DNA of 64,000 nt from Flavobacteriales bacterium (GCA_016700415.1 CP065018.1:3044001-3108000), one strand, 5' to 3'. Positions 48,474-58,480 are shown, counted from the stretch's first letter. Program-made: numbers and translations. The notes: a model not told the origin generated them from the letters alone.

Positions 48474-51044
48474 ATGGCAACGAGCAACGCGAACGACCTG
48501 GTGATCGTGGAGTCACCCGCCAAGGCCAAGACCATCGAGAAATACCTGGGTCCAGGCTTCACCGTGCTCAGCAGCTTCGGCCATGTGCGGGACCTGCCCG
48601 AGCGCGACCTTAGCGTGGACGTGGAGAACGGCTTCGAGCCGAACTACATCGTTCCGGATGAAAAGAAAGGCAAACTGGCCGAGCTCCGGAAACAGGCCAA
48701 TAAGGCCGGCACCGTGTGGCTGGCCACTGATGAAGACCGCGAAGGGGAGGCCATCAGCTGGCACTTAAAGGAGGCGCTGGAACTGCCCGATAGCAAGGTG
48801 AAACGCATCACCTTCAATGAGATCACCCAAAAAGCAGTCACTGAGGCCATGACCGCCCCACGCGCCATCGACATCCACCTGGTGGACGCCCAGCAGGCCC
48901 GCCGTGTGCTGGACCGTTTGGTGGGCTATGAGCTGAGCCCGGTGCTCTGGCGCAAGGTGAAGCCCAGCCTCAGCGCAGGACGTGTGCAGAGCGTGGCCGT
49001 GCGCCTCATCGTAGACCGCGAGCGTGAGATCATCGGCTTTGACGCCAAGAGCGCCTTCCGCATCACGGCGCAGTTCCTCACCGCTGGCAAGGCCGCTGTA
49101 AAGGCCGATCTGCCGCAGCGGTTCGCCACCGGGGCCGAAGCGATGGAATTCCTGAAAAGCTGCATCGGCGCGGAATTTACCGTGAAGGCTGTGGAGAAAA
49201 AGCCCGCCAAGCGAACCCCCGCCGCACCCTTCACCACTTCCACGTTGCAGCAGGAAGCCAGCCGCAAGCTGGGCTACGGTGTGGACCGCACCATGCGCAT
49301 CGCACAGGGTTTGTACGAGCAGGGGCACATCACCTATATGCGTACCGACAGCGTCAACCTCAGCGAGCTGGCCATCGGCGCCGCAGAGGAGGCCATTAGC
49401 GAACAGTACGGTGCACGCTACAGCAAGCCTCGCCGATTCGCCACCAAAAGCAAAGGCGCGCAAGAGGCGCACGAAGCCATCCGCCCCGCCGAAATGAGGG
49501 TGCGCAACGCCGGCAGTGATCGCGATGGGGAGAAGCTCTACGACCTCATCTGGAAACGCACCTTGGCCAGCCAAATGGCCGATGCCGAGCTGGAGAAGAC
49601 CGTGGTGGACATCGCCATCAGCACACGTCCTGCGGACATGCTGCGGGCACAGGGTGAAGTGATCACATTCGACGGTTTCCTCAAAGTGTACCTCGAGGGC
49701 AAGGATGACGAGGATGATGCCGAACAGGAGGGCCTGTTGGCGGAAATGCGCCAAGGCGAGCAGCTCGCTATGCAGGAAATGGCCGCAACCCAGCGCTTCG
49801 ACAGGCCCGCTCCGCGCTACACCGAGGCAAGTCTGGTGAAAAAGCTCGAAGAGCTCGGCATCGGACGCCCGTCCACGTATGCACCCACCATCAGCACCGT
49901 GCAAAAGCGCGGCTACGTGGTGAAGGAAAATCGCGACGGTATCCAGCGTCCGTACCGCATCCTCACCCTGGCGAACAGCGATATCAGCGACAAGACCGCC
50001 ACAGAGAATACCGGTGCCGAGAAGCAAAAGCTCTTCCCCACCGACATCGGCATGGTGGTGAACGATTTTCTCGTTGAACACTTCCCCAACATCGTGGACT
50101 TCCACTTCACCGCCAAGGTGGAAGAGGAGTTCGACGTGATCGCCGAGGGCAAGGAGAACTGGCGCGAGATGATCGGCCGCTTCTACAAGCCGTTCCATGC
50201 CACCATCGGTACCGTGGTGGAGACCGCCGACCGGGCCTCCGGATCGCGCGTTCTGGGCCAAGACCCCAAGACCGGCAAGGACGTAGTGGCACGCATCGGC
50301 CGCTTCGGCCCCATGGTGCAGATCGGCAGTGTGGATGATGAGGATAAGCCCCGTTTCGCCTCCATCAGGAAAGATCAAAGCATTGCCACCCTCACCTTTG
50401 AGGAGGCGATGGACCTCTTCAAACTGCCGCGTACGCTGGGCAAAAGCGGGGAGGTGGAAGTGGTCGTGGGCATCGGCCGCTTCGGGCCCTACGTGAAGCT
50501 CGGGAGCACATTTGCCAGTCTCCCCAAGGAAGACGACCCCATCACCATCGAACTGCCGCGCGCCATCGAGCTGATCGACCTGAAGAAGGCGGCCAGCAAA
50601 ACCCGCGAGCTGGGGGAATACGAAGGCGGCATGCTGGAAGTGGGCCGAGGACGTTTCGGTCCTTTCGTGCGCCAAGGGAAGGTGTACGCCAACATCCCGA
50701 AGGGTGAAGACCCGGAGGCGGTGACATTGGAGCGCGGCATCGAATTGATCAAGGCGAAACTGGAAGGCGCCCGTGCGATGGTCCTGAAGGAATTCGAGGG
50801 TTCGGAGATCCAGGTGCTGGCCGGCCGATACGGCCCATACATCACCGACGGCTCCAAGAACGCCAATGTGCCCAAGGAAAAGGAACCGGGCGAGGTGACA
50901 TTGGAAGAGGCGATCAAGCTGTTGGCAGAGGCACCCGAGCGCAAAGGCAAAAAGAAGGCCGCACCAAAAAAGAAGGCAGCCGCGAAAAAAGCCGCGCCCA
51001 AAAAGAAGGCGGCCAAGAAGAAGGCGGCGAAGAAGAAGCCGTAG
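48474..51044 (+). CDS. topA: DNA topoisomerase I
   Basis: An 856-residue type IA topoisomerase that relaxes negative supercoils. The TOPRIM domain starts LVIVESPAKAKTIEKYLG and has ATDEDREGEAI near residue 83. The nucleophilic Tyr288 lies in YMRTDSVN. The C-terminus replaces zinc fingers with repeated topo C-terminal modules (RIGRFGPMVQ, GIGRFGPYVKLG, GRGRFGPFVRQG, LAGRYGPYITDG) and ends in a Lys/Ala-rich tail (AAPKKKAAAKK-type) that probably binds DNA. The start matches the family. The 183-nt gap after it carries no gene I can support. Confidence 0.97.
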   Translation: MATSNANDLVIVESPAKAKTIEKYLGPGFTVLSSFGHVRDLPERDLSVDVENGFEPNYIVPDEKKGKLAELRKQANKAGTVWLATDEDREGEAISWHLKEALELPDSKVKRITFNEITQKAVTEAMTAPRAIDIHLVDAQQARRVLDRLVGYELSPVLWRKVKPSLSAGRVQSVAVRLIVDREREIIGFDAKSAFRITAQFLTAGKAAVKADLPQRFATGAEAMEFLKSCIGAEFTVKAVEKKPAKRTPAAPFTTSTLQQEASRKLGYGVDRTMRIAQGLYEQGHITYMRTDSVNLSELAIGAAEEAISEQYGARYSKPRRFATKSKGAQEAHEAIRPAEMRVRNAGSDRDGEKLYDLIWKRTLASQMADAELEKTVVDIAISTRPADMLRAQGEVITFDGFLKVYLEGKDDEDDAEQEGLLAEMRQGEQLAMQEMAATQRFDRPAPRYTEASLVKKLEELGIGRPSTYAPTISTVQKRGYVVKENRDGIQRPYRILTLANSDISDKTATENTGAEKQKLFPTDIGMVVNDFLVEHFPNIVDFHFTAKVEEEFDVIAEGKENWREMIGRFYKPFHATIGTVVETADRASGSRVLGQDPKTGKDVVARIGRFGPMVQIGSVDDEDKPRFASIRKDQSIATLTFEEAMDLFKLPRTLGKSGEVEVVVGIGRFGPYVKLGSTFASLPKEDDPITIELPRAIELIDLKKAASKTRELGEYEGGMLEVGRGRFGPFVRQGKVYANIPKGEDPEAVTLERGIELIKAKLEGARAMVLKEFEGSEIQVLAGRYGPYITDGSKNANVPKEKEPGEVTLEEAIKLLAEAPERKGKKKAAPKKKAAAKKAAPKKKAAKKKAAKKKP

Positions 51045-51227
51045 TTGCACTTCGCGTAAGCCGGAGGACACCGAGTGGCCACTGCGTTGACTCTCGCTGG
51101 GGGCCCTCTTCGTGAGACTCTGAGTGGAAGTGGACTAACAGACCACTGTGCGCATTTGACGCCTGCTGGCCCCGTACGGGACAAGACCCCCGGCGATCTT
51201 CGCCATGCCCAATAGCCGTGCCCGCCC

Positions 51228-52397
51228 ATGGAATCCAGCATCTACTTCACGCCGTCCAAAGGTTTTGGTGAGAGCCGCCCGGAATGGGCCGCCAACACCT
51301 TGGGCGACCATGCAGTTTTCCACACCACCAAGGGAATGCCTTCGCTGGATGGCGTGAAGGTGGCGATCTTCGGGGTGCCGGATGACCCCGGGCATGCCAA
51401 GCCACGTGGTTGCGTGGATGCTCCCGACGCCGTGCGAGCCCAGCTCTACAAATTGTACGTTCCGGCGAACAGTTTTGGCATCGCCGACCTGGGCGACCTT
51501 CATCCGGGGAACACTGCCGAAGACACCCGGCATGCACTCGCCGAGACCATCGCCGAACTGGTCCGGTCGAACATCGTCCCGGTGATCATCGGTGGGGGCC
51601 AGGCGCACACGTTCACCCAATACTTGGCCTACGAAAAGCTGGAACGCACGGCCAATCTGGTCTGCATAGATGGCCGTTTCGACCTGGGCGAGCCCGGGCA
51701 GGGGCTGGCCGAGAGCAGCTACCTCAGCCATATCGTGCTGCGCCAGCCCAACTTTCTCTTCAATTACAGCAACCTTGGCTTCCAGACCTACTTGGTGGAT
51801 CAGCCCGGCATCGAGCTGATGGACAAGCTGTTCTTCGATGCCCACCGGTTGGGTGAGCTGCGCGCCAACATCACCGAGGCGGAACCGGTGCTACGCAATG
51901 CGGACACGGTGAGCATCGACATGACCAGTATCCGCCGCGCGGACGCCCCCGGCACTACACGGCCCGGCCCCAATGGCTTCCATGGGGAGGAGGTGTGCCA
52001 GTTGATGCGCTATGCGGGCATCAGCGAGAAGGTCACTTCGATCGGGCTGTACGAGCTGGACCCATGGCGTGACCAGGACCAGGCTACCGCCCAGCTTGCG
52101 GCCCAGATGGTCTGGTGCTTCCTGGACGGCTTCGGTAGCCGCACTAATGACCTGCCCTGGCTGGACCGGAAACGGTTCACCCGCTTTCATGTGCCGATCA
52201 AAGGGCATGAACAGGAACTGGTGTTCTATAAGAGCACGGTGAGCGACCGGTGGTGGATGGACGTTCCCTACCGCGCGGAGCGGGAGGCCCGCTTTGAGAG
52301 GCATCACCTGGTGCCCTGTGCCTACAGCGATTACACGGCGGCTTGTCGGGAAGAGGTGCCGGACCGATGGTGGCGCACCTTCCAGAAACTGGCGTGA
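51228..52397 (+). CDS. Arginase/formiminoglutamase-fold protein with altered metal site
   Basis: A 389-residue ureohydrolase-fold protein. The family landmarks exist but their metal ligands are changed: GGGQAH (122-127) where GGxH is usual, DGRFD (148-152) where DAHxD is usual, SIDMTS (229-234) where SxDxD is usual. With several ligands of the two-metal site missing it may be inactive or use another chemistry. A C-terminal extension (about 300-389, ending EVPDRWWRTFQKLA) is not part of the usual enzyme. It lies between topA and the T9SS core genes on one strand; I recall a similar gene beside gldK in other Bacteroidota. Any role with the T9SS is inferred. Confidence 0.82.
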   Translation: MESSIYFTPSKGFGESRPEWAANTLGDHAVFHTTKGMPSLDGVKVAIFGVPDDPGHAKPRGCVDAPDAVRAQLYKLYVPANSFGIADLGDLHPGNTAEDTRHALAETIAELVRSNIVPVIIGGGQAHTFTQYLAYEKLERTANLVCIDGRFDLGEPGQGLAESSYLSHIVLRQPNFLFNYSNLGFQTYLVDQPGIELMDKLFFDAHRLGELRANITEAEPVLRNADTVSIDMTSIRRADAPGTTRPGPNGFHGEEVCQLMRYAGISEKVTSIGLYELDPWRDQDQATAQLAAQMVWCFLDGFGSRTNDLPWLDRKRFTRFHVPIKGHEQELVFYKSTVSDRWWMDVPYRAEREARFERHHLVPCAYSDYTAACREEVPDRWWRTFQKLA

Positions 52398-52465
52398 TCC
52401 CAATTTTCGGAGAACGCTGGGGGGAACTGATTTCCGGGAAAAGTTCGGGCCGTATGCTTTTTTGC

Positions 52466-52473
52466 TATTTTGG
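52466..52473 (+). promoter_or_regulatory. -7-like box of the porP-gldKLMN operon
   Basis: TATTTTGG (close to TAnnTTTG) 68 nt before the ATG at 52542. It leaves a longer leader than most genes here. Confidence 0.4.
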
Positions 52474-52541
52474 CGGCTGGTAATACGGTCAGCCGAACCG
52501 GTAAAATGCTCCGGAGGCCGCGTCAAACAAGAAGAACTAGC

Positions 52542-53477
52542 ATGAGGTGGATAGTTACGGCAGGGGTGTGCGCGTTGGTCGGGAGCGTTTCTTATGCGCA
52601 ACAGGACCCTCAGTTCACCCAATACATGTTCGACCGTTTGTCGGTAAATTCGGCCGTAGCGGGAGGCACCGGCAATATCTGTGCCACGGCGCTTCTGCGT
52701 CAGCAATGGACGGGTTTCGATGGCGCGCCCAAGACCGGCCTCATCAACTTACAAGGACCCATAAACAAGATCAACAGCGGGGTGGGCCTTTCGGTCTACT
52801 ACGACAAATTGGGCCAGGAACGGAGCACTATCGTACGGCTGCACTATGCCTATCACTTGAAGGTGGGGGCCCAAAGCACGTTGAGCGCAGGCTTCTATGT
52901 CGGGATGTCCGGACGGGCATTGGACAGCAAGTGGATCGCCATCGACCCGGTGGCCGATGACAACGCCATTCCATCCAGCGGCAGGAGCGCCAATGGTTTC
53001 GACATGGGCGCCGGGCTCTATTACCGGTCGCCCAAGCTGTGGCTCGGCCTTTCCAGTACGCAATTGCCCGAGACCGAGCTCAGCGACGTGAGCATCAAGA
53101 ACAAGCGTCATTACTACGTGCAGGCAGGATATGATTGGGCGATCGGGGGCAACAAGAAGTACACCCTCCAGCCCAGCGTGTTACTAAAGAGCGACGCCAA
53201 CTCCACCCAGTTGGATGTCGGTGCTCTGTTCCTCTATGACAATATGGTATGGCTCGGTGTTGGCTATCGCACCGAGGATGCCATCGCCCCGATGATCGGC
53301 TACCAGTATAAATTCCCGAAGGGGGACAGCATGTTGCGTATAGGATACAGCTATGACGTGACAACCTCCGAACTGAAAAACTACAGCAGTGGCAGCCATG
53401 AAATAATGCTGAGCTACTGCTTCAAGATCGTGAAACCCGTGGTGAACGAGATCTACCATCACCCGCGTTTCTTGTAG
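52542..53477 (+). CDS. PorP/SprF-family outer-membrane protein
   Basis: A 311-residue protein with a signal peptide (MRWIVTAGVCALVGSVSYAQ), immediately followed by the family hallmark QDPQFTQYMFDRLSVNSAVAGG (key residues QFTQYMF and NPA-like NSA). The rest is a barrel with strands such as NSGVGLSVYYDK, SAGFYVGMSG, DMGAGLYYRSPKLWLGLS and RIGYSYDVTTSEL, closing with a HEIMLSYCF strand. PorP/SprF proteins are T9SS outer-membrane components that help export or anchor specific cargo and link to the PorK/GldK ring. Being first in front of gldK it corresponds in position to porP of the porPKLMN cluster. Confidence 0.93.
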   Translation: MRWIVTAGVCALVGSVSYAQQDPQFTQYMFDRLSVNSAVAGGTGNICATALLRQQWTGFDGAPKTGLINLQGPINKINSGVGLSVYYDKLGQERSTIVRLHYAYHLKVGAQSTLSAGFYVGMSGRALDSKWIAIDPVADDNAIPSSGRSANGFDMGAGLYYRSPKLWLGLSSTQLPETELSDVSIKNKRHYYVQAGYDWAIGGNKKYTLQPSVLLKSDANSTQLDVGALFLYDNMVWLGVGYRTEDAIAPMIGYQYKFPKGDSMLRIGYSYDVTTSELKNYSSGSHEIMLSYCFKIVKPVVNEIYHHPRFL

Positions 53478-53604
53478 GCGAGCGTAACAAAAGGACCAGA
53501 TCGCCGTTGCATGTATGTCCAAGGAAATCCCGGCTTTCGGGGTGGAACAAAGGGAACCCTGCAAGGAACCTGGACAACATAGGAGCGGTATAACAAGGAA
53601 GACC

Positions 53605-54957
53605 ATGGAACGACGTCCCATTCTCTATCTCTGCGGCATAGCCGTGCTGGCCAGTTGCGGGCAAGGCGGCCAAGGCCAGCTCATCGGTGTCCAGAACCGA
53701 CCTTCTTGGTACCAAGTCGACCCTTATGGAATGAATTACATTCCCTTGGGCAGCTACACCATGGGGCCCAGCGACCAGGACGCTCCTTACGCACAGGTCG
53801 CGAAGTCCAAGACCGTCTCCATTCAGGCGTTCTACATGGACCAGACGGAGATCAGCAACAACGAGTACCGTCAGTTCGTCGAGTATGTGATCGATTCGAC
53901 GGCAAAGCGGATCTTGGGCGACGAGGACATCGGCGAACAGGTGATCACGGAGGACGAGTTCGGTGAGGAGATCGACCCGCCGGTCATCAATTGGCGGGAG
54001 CGCATCTTATGGGATGGTGAGGAAGAGCGCGAGGCACTGGCCGACATGTTCTATCCGGAAAGTGAGCGCTTCTACCGCCGCAAGCAGATCGACACGCGCA
54101 AGTTGATGTTCGAATACTACTGGATCGACCTTAAGGAGGCCGCCCGGAAGGCAGGCAAAGACCTGGACCTCAGCTATACGGACGTGAAAGGAGGCAACAA
54201 CGCCATCCGTGGGCATAGCGACAGGAGCAAGTTCATCATCAAGGAGATCATCAACGTGTACCCGGACACATTGTCTTGGGTGCATGACTTTACCTATTCG
54301 TACAATGAGCCGATGACCGAAAACTATTTCTGGCACCCGGCATACGACGATTATCCGGTGGTGGGCGTCACGTGGAGCCAAGCCAAGGCGTTCAATGTTT
54401 GGCGTACCCAGAACATGATGAACGCATGGCTGCAAAGCGACGGAGAGCCGTTCATCAACCACTTCCGACTGCCCACCGAGGCTGAATGGGAATATGCCGC
54501 ACGAGGTGGCTTGGACCTTTCGCCCTTCCCTTGGGGCGGCCCGTATGTGCGCAACCGTTCGGGTTGCTTCTTGGCGAACTTCAAGCCCCTCCACGGGAAT
54601 TACACGGATGATGGTGGCTTTCACACCGTACCGGTGGACAGCTACTCGGCCAATGACTACGGCCTGTACAACATGAGCGGCAATGTGGCCGAATGGACGA
54701 GCACGGCGTTCGACGAGAGCGTGTACGATTTCGACCATGACATGAACCCCGAATATTCGTATGATGCTTTGGCTAACGATCCCCCTTCGATGAAGCGGAA
54801 GGTGGTCCGCGGTGGCTCGTTCAAGGACGTAGGTCTTTATATCCAGACCGGCACACGGGCCTATGAATACCAAGACACGGCCAAGTGCTATATCGGTTTC
54901 CGCAGTGCCTTGACCTACCTCGGGCGAGGCAAGGCAGTGAGCGCCGAAGACCTGTAG
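53605..54957 (+). CDS. gldK: T9SS ring lipoprotein GldK/PorK
   Basis: A 450-residue lipoprotein with signal MERRPILYLCGIAVLASC (Cys18). The FGE-sulfatase-like domain contains IPLGSYTMGPSDQD, FYMDQTEISNNEYRQFV, VVGVTWSQAKAFNVW, RLPTEAEWEYAARGG, NMSGNVAEWTS and VVRGGSFKD. GldK/PorK forms the periplasmic ring with GldN/PorN under the outer membrane. The ATG at 53605 gives the lipoprotein signal. It is second in the operon porP-gldK-gldL-gldM-gldN; the 127-nt gap before it shows no promoter box. Confidence 0.96.
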   Translation: MERRPILYLCGIAVLASCGQGGQGQLIGVQNRPSWYQVDPYGMNYIPLGSYTMGPSDQDAPYAQVAKSKTVSIQAFYMDQTEISNNEYRQFVEYVIDSTAKRILGDEDIGEQVITEDEFGEEIDPPVINWRERILWDGEEEREALADMFYPESERFYRRKQIDTRKLMFEYYWIDLKEAARKAGKDLDLSYTDVKGGNNAIRGHSDRSKFIIKEIINVYPDTLSWVHDFTYSYNEPMTENYFWHPAYDDYPVVGVTWSQAKAFNVWRTQNMMNAWLQSDGEPFINHFRLPTEAEWEYAARGGLDLSPFPWGGPYVRNRSGCFLANFKPLHGNYTDDGGFHTVPVDSYSANDYGLYNMSGNVAEWTSTAFDESVYDFDHDMNPEYSYDALANDPPSMKRKVVRGGSFKDVGLYIQTGTRAYEYQDTAKCYIGFRSALTYLGRGKAVSAEDL

Positions 54958-55053
54958 TGGATAAAAAAGGATCAGGGGTGCCGCATTGAACCTGTGCGGC
55001 CCCTACATTTCGCAAGGAACAACCCAGATCAACCTAAAAGCAAGGACCCTACG

Positions 55054-55842
55054 ATGAAACCAGGCAGCAAGAGGTGGAAGAATTTTATGGCCAAGTTGTA
55101 CGGATTGGGCGCTGCCGTAGTGCTCGTCGGTGCGCTCTTCAAGATCCAGCACTGGCCGATGGCCGACTTTTTCCTGATCATCGGCCTAAGCACCGAGGCG
55201 ATCATCTTTGCGTTCTCCGCGTTCGAACCCCCACATGAGGAACCGGACTGGAGCTTGGTATACCCTGAACTGGCCTCTGCGGACCACGCCATGGGGGAGG
55301 ATTTCAAGAGGGATGACCAGCGCTCGATCACCGAGCAATTGGACGACATGCTGGAAGGCGCGAAGATCGAGCCCGAGCTGATCGAGAGCCTTGGTGCGGG
55401 AATGCGCAGCCTCAGTGACCAGGCCCGGCAGATGGGCGAGATCACAGGTGCAGCGGCGGCCACGAGCGAATATGCGGACAGCCTGAAAGGGGCCTCCAGC
55501 CGGGTGAGCGCACTGAGCGACAGCTATGCCAAGGCAAGCGAAAGCCTCATTGGTCTCACCGAGAATGTGGACGCTGGCCGCAATGCCGGTGAAAGTTTGG
55601 GCCGGATGAGCAAGAATCTCAGCGACCTCAATGAGATGTACGAACTGCAGTTGCGCACCAGCCGTGAGAAGCTGGAGGCCGCCAACCAGATGTTCGCTGG
55701 GATGGGCGAGATGCTCACCCACCTCAGTGACAGCGTGAACGATACCAAGCGCTACAAGGAGAACATCTCTGAACTGAGCACGAACTTAGCCAAGCTCAAC
55801 ACCGTCTACGGCAACATGCTCAATGCCATGACCGTTCGCTGA
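55054..55842 (+). CDS. gldL: T9SS motor inner-membrane protein GldL/PorL
   Basis: A 262-residue inner-membrane protein. Two helices (about 16-32 and 38-58) contain the family sequence FKIQHWPMADFFLIIGLSTEA and a conserved Glu in the second helix that takes part in proton-driven motor function. The remainder is a long cytoplasmic helical region with many Ser/Ala-rich heptads (about 100-262). GldL and GldM form the rotary motor powering the T9SS. ATG 55054 fits the family start. Confidence 0.95.
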   Translation: MKPGSKRWKNFMAKLYGLGAAVVLVGALFKIQHWPMADFFLIIGLSTEAIIFAFSAFEPPHEEPDWSLVYPELASADHAMGEDFKRDDQRSITEQLDDMLEGAKIEPELIESLGAGMRSLSDQARQMGEITGAAAATSEYADSLKGASSRVSALSDSYAKASESLIGLTENVDAGRNAGESLGRMSKNLSDLNEMYELQLRTSREKLEAANQMFAGMGEMLTHLSDSVNDTKRYKENISELSTNLAKLNTVYGNMLNAMTVR

Positions 55843-55896
55843 ACGGATACGGCGACAAGCAGCGTTTCATACTAACGACCAAAACCAAAGCCCAAC

Positions 55897-57552
55897 ATGG
55901 CAGGTGGTAATCTGTCCCCGAGACAGAAAATGATCAACTTGATGTACTTGGTGCTGACGGCGCTTCTTGCGTTGAACGTATCCAAGGAGATCCTCGATAG
56001 TTTCATCATCGTGAACGAGGGTCTGGAGAATACCAAGTCCACGTTCAAGGACAAGATGGACGCGACCTACAAGCAGTTCAGTAAATTGGCCGCCGAGAGT
56101 CCGGCCAAATACGGCGACGCTTGGAAGGATGCGCAACAAGTGCAGGGCTTGGCGTCCAAGCTTGTCTCCCACATCGACACCCTGAAGGGTATGTTGATCT
56201 CCAAGACCGACGGCGTTCCGTTAGATCAGGTGATGGGTATGGAGAACGGTGTTGACACGGTGTTGAATCTGGAGTTCGTTAACAGTAAGGACAACAACAC
56301 CCATATCACCGAGATGATGGTGGGGTCCGAACCGGCCAAGCCTAAGGAGGGGCCGTACACGGCCAAGGAACTTCGGGGCATGCTGGAGAGTTTCCGTGAT
56401 AAGGTGAAGGATGCTGCAAAGGGCGATCCAAAGCTGCAGGCCAGCGCGGACCGCATGTTCAACTTCGGGGATCGCAGGGATGCCAGTGGGACAATGAACA
56501 ATTGGTCCTCCATGAACTTCTACCACGTGCCCGTCGTGGCCGGAATTACCACGCTTTCGAAGATCCAGACGGACATCCGCACTATGGAGAGCGAACTGGT
56601 AGGCCGGATGATGGGAGCCGTAGAACAGGAGAGCTTCAAGTTCAACACCCTCGCAGCGATCATTAAGCCACAGAGCAGCTATGTGACCACCGGCGGGACC
56701 TACCGGGCGAACATCTTCCTCGGTGCATATGACAACCAGAATGCGCCCGAAGTCTATATCTGCGGCCCGGGAGCTCGCGTCGATACCTCGGTCACTCCGC
56801 CGGTCATTGTTGGTGAGGCCATCAAGCTGCCCATGGAGGGTGCACAGGCGATATTGGAACAGACCGCCACCGGCGCGGGATTGAAGACCGTTACCGGCAT
56901 CATCAAGTTCAAGCCCGTGGGTGGAGAGGAACAGATCCGTCGCTTTACCACTGAATATGAGGTGGCGGCGCCGAGCTTGGTGGTGAGCCCGACGAAAATG
57001 AACGTCTTCTATCGCGGGGTGGACAACCCGGTGAGCATCAGCGTGGCGGGATACAGTGCTACGAACATTTCGCCGAACATGACCAATGGAACGCTTTCCA
57101 AGGACAAGGATGGCTACATAGTGCGGCCCGGTGCAGGTCAGGATGCGGTCGTCGGCGTTACCGTGACCAATCCGGACGGCACCAAGAAGACCATGCCCGG
57201 TGTGGAGTTCCGGGTGAAGAACGTGCCTAATCCCACACCGTATTTCGCAGGGAAGGGCGTAAATGACAATACCGTGAAGAGCAATGAACTGAAGGCTGCC
57301 CAAGGGGTGATCGCCAAATTGGAGAACTTCCAGTTCGACTTGCGCTTTGAGGTGGTGAGCTACACGGTTTCGGCGACCATTGGAGGCAACTTGCTGGAAA
57401 AGGAGTGCCGGGGACCGGCGCTAAGCTCTGACGCCAAAACAGTTCTGGAAAAGTTGAGGACCAACCAGAAGGTCTACATCGAGAACATCAAGGCCAAAGG
57501 ACCGGACGGGACTGTCCGTAACATCGGTGCCCTATCGTTCAAGGTGATCTGA
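55897..57552 (+). CDS. gldM: T9SS motor protein GldM/PorM
   Basis: A 551-residue protein with a single N-terminal membrane helix (about 14-32, INLMYLVLTALLALNVS) carrying the family start LSPRQKMINLMYLVLTA. The periplasmic part has a helical domain (about 35-215) followed by beta-sandwich domains D2-D4 (about 225-551), including VAAPSLVVSPTKMNVFYRG and VKNVPNPTPYFAGK. GldM transmits torque from the GldL motor to the GldK/GldN ring. Length is slightly longer than typical. Confidence 0.96.
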   Translation: MAGGNLSPRQKMINLMYLVLTALLALNVSKEILDSFIIVNEGLENTKSTFKDKMDATYKQFSKLAAESPAKYGDAWKDAQQVQGLASKLVSHIDTLKGMLISKTDGVPLDQVMGMENGVDTVLNLEFVNSKDNNTHITEMMVGSEPAKPKEGPYTAKELRGMLESFRDKVKDAAKGDPKLQASADRMFNFGDRRDASGTMNNWSSMNFYHVPVVAGITTLSKIQTDIRTMESELVGRMMGAVEQESFKFNTLAAIIKPQSSYVTTGGTYRANIFLGAYDNQNAPEVYICGPGARVDTSVTPPVIVGEAIKLPMEGAQAILEQTATGAGLKTVTGIIKFKPVGGEEQIRRFTTEYEVAAPSLVVSPTKMNVFYRGVDNPVSISVAGYSATNISPNMTNGTLSKDKDGYIVRPGAGQDAVVGVTVTNPDGTKKTMPGVEFRVKNVPNPTPYFAGKGVNDNTVKSNELKAAQGVIAKLENFQFDLRFEVVSYTVSATIGGNLLEKECRGPALSSDAKTVLEKLRTNQKVYIENIKAKGPDGTVRNIGALSFKVI

Positions 57553-57572
57553 TCTTCGTAAGACCTGCTCCG

Positions 57573-58430
57573 ATGAAGACCCTGAAGAACATTCTCTACG
57601 TCGCGCTGCTCGGCTTGGCCACCACTCCTTCGGGTTCGGTGCAGGCACAGACCGTGCTTGACGGTGCCTACATCAAGGAGCACACCAAGACCCAACGCGT
57701 GGTACCCTATCCGTACATCCGGGAGGCCGACGTGATGTGGTACCGGCGTGTGTGGCGCGAGATCGACCTGCGGGAGAAGATCAACCTGCCGTTGTACTAT
57801 CCGATCGAGCCGATCAACGATCGGAAGAGCCTTTTCGATGTGATCAAGCAGGGTATTCTGGATGATGGCTCGATCACTGCCTATGATGTGGGCGCAACCG
57901 CTCAGGATGATGAGTTCAAGAAGCCGCTTCTACCTGCTGAGGTGAAGGCGTTGTTGAGCAAGGCCGATACCTCGTATACGGAGAATATTTACACCGGCGC
58001 CTTGGACACGGTGTACAGCTCCTCAGAAGTGACCAGCGATAAGATCAAGCGGTATGAGCTGAAGGAGGATTGGATCTTCGACCGGCAACGCTCGGTGATG
58101 GACATCCGGATCATAGGCCTTTGCCCCAAGAAGGAGGTTCTAGGGGACCAAGGTGAAGTAAAGGGCTATGTACCGTTGTTCTGGCTCTATTTCCCGGAAC
58201 TCCGGTACGTGCTCGTGAACTGGGACGTGTTCAACCGGGAGAACGATGCGGAGCGTCGCTCGTTCGATCATGTGTTCTGGACCCGCCAGTTCAACAGCAC
58301 CATCACCAAGGTAAGCAACGTCTACGACCGTAAGGTGAACCAATATGCGACCGGAATGGACGGCCTATTACAAGCGGAGGCGATCAAGGAGGACTTGTTC
58401 AACTTCGAGCACGACCTTTGGAACTTCTGA
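57573..58430 (+). CDS. gldN: T9SS ring component GldN/PorN
   Basis: A 285-residue periplasmic protein with a signal peptide (MKTLKNILYVALLGLATTPSGS...QAQ). Typical motifs are VVPYPYIREADVMWYRRVWREIDLREKINLPLYYP (key residues READVMW and RVWREID), LFDVIKQGI, DWIFDRQRSVMDIRIIGL and LFWLYFPELRYVLVNWDVFN. GldN pairs with GldK in the outer-membrane-associated ring. It is the last gene of the operon and is followed by a strong terminator. Confidence 0.96.
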   Translation: MKTLKNILYVALLGLATTPSGSVQAQTVLDGAYIKEHTKTQRVVPYPYIREADVMWYRRVWREIDLREKINLPLYYPIEPINDRKSLFDVIKQGILDDGSITAYDVGATAQDDEFKKPLLPAEVKALLSKADTSYTENIYTGALDTVYSSSEVTSDKIKRYELKEDWIFDRQRSVMDIRIIGLCPKKEVLGDQGEVKGYVPLFWLYFPELRYVLVNWDVFNRENDAERRSFDHVFWTRQFNSTITKVSNVYDRKVNQYATGMDGLLQAEAIKEDLFNFEHDLWNF

Positions 58431-58454
58431 GCAAGCATCCCATTTTCAATTGAA

Positions 58455-58480
58455 GGCCCCGCAAGTTGCGGGGCCTTTCT
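58455..58480 (+). terminator. Rho-independent terminator after gldN
   Basis: GGCCCCGCA (58455-58463) and TGCGGGGCC (58467-58475) form a perfect 9-bp stem with a 3-nt loop, followed by TTTCT. It lies 24 nt after the gldN stop. Confidence 0.85.

Noticed and set aside
48765..51071. 768-codon minus-strand frame across topA
   Set aside because: Shadow of the GC-rich topA gene on the opposite strand; repetitive His/Leu/Gly-rich composition and no recognisable domain.
51045..51227. Small gene or terminator after topA
   Set aside because: No frame with coding character and no stable stem with a U-tract seen.
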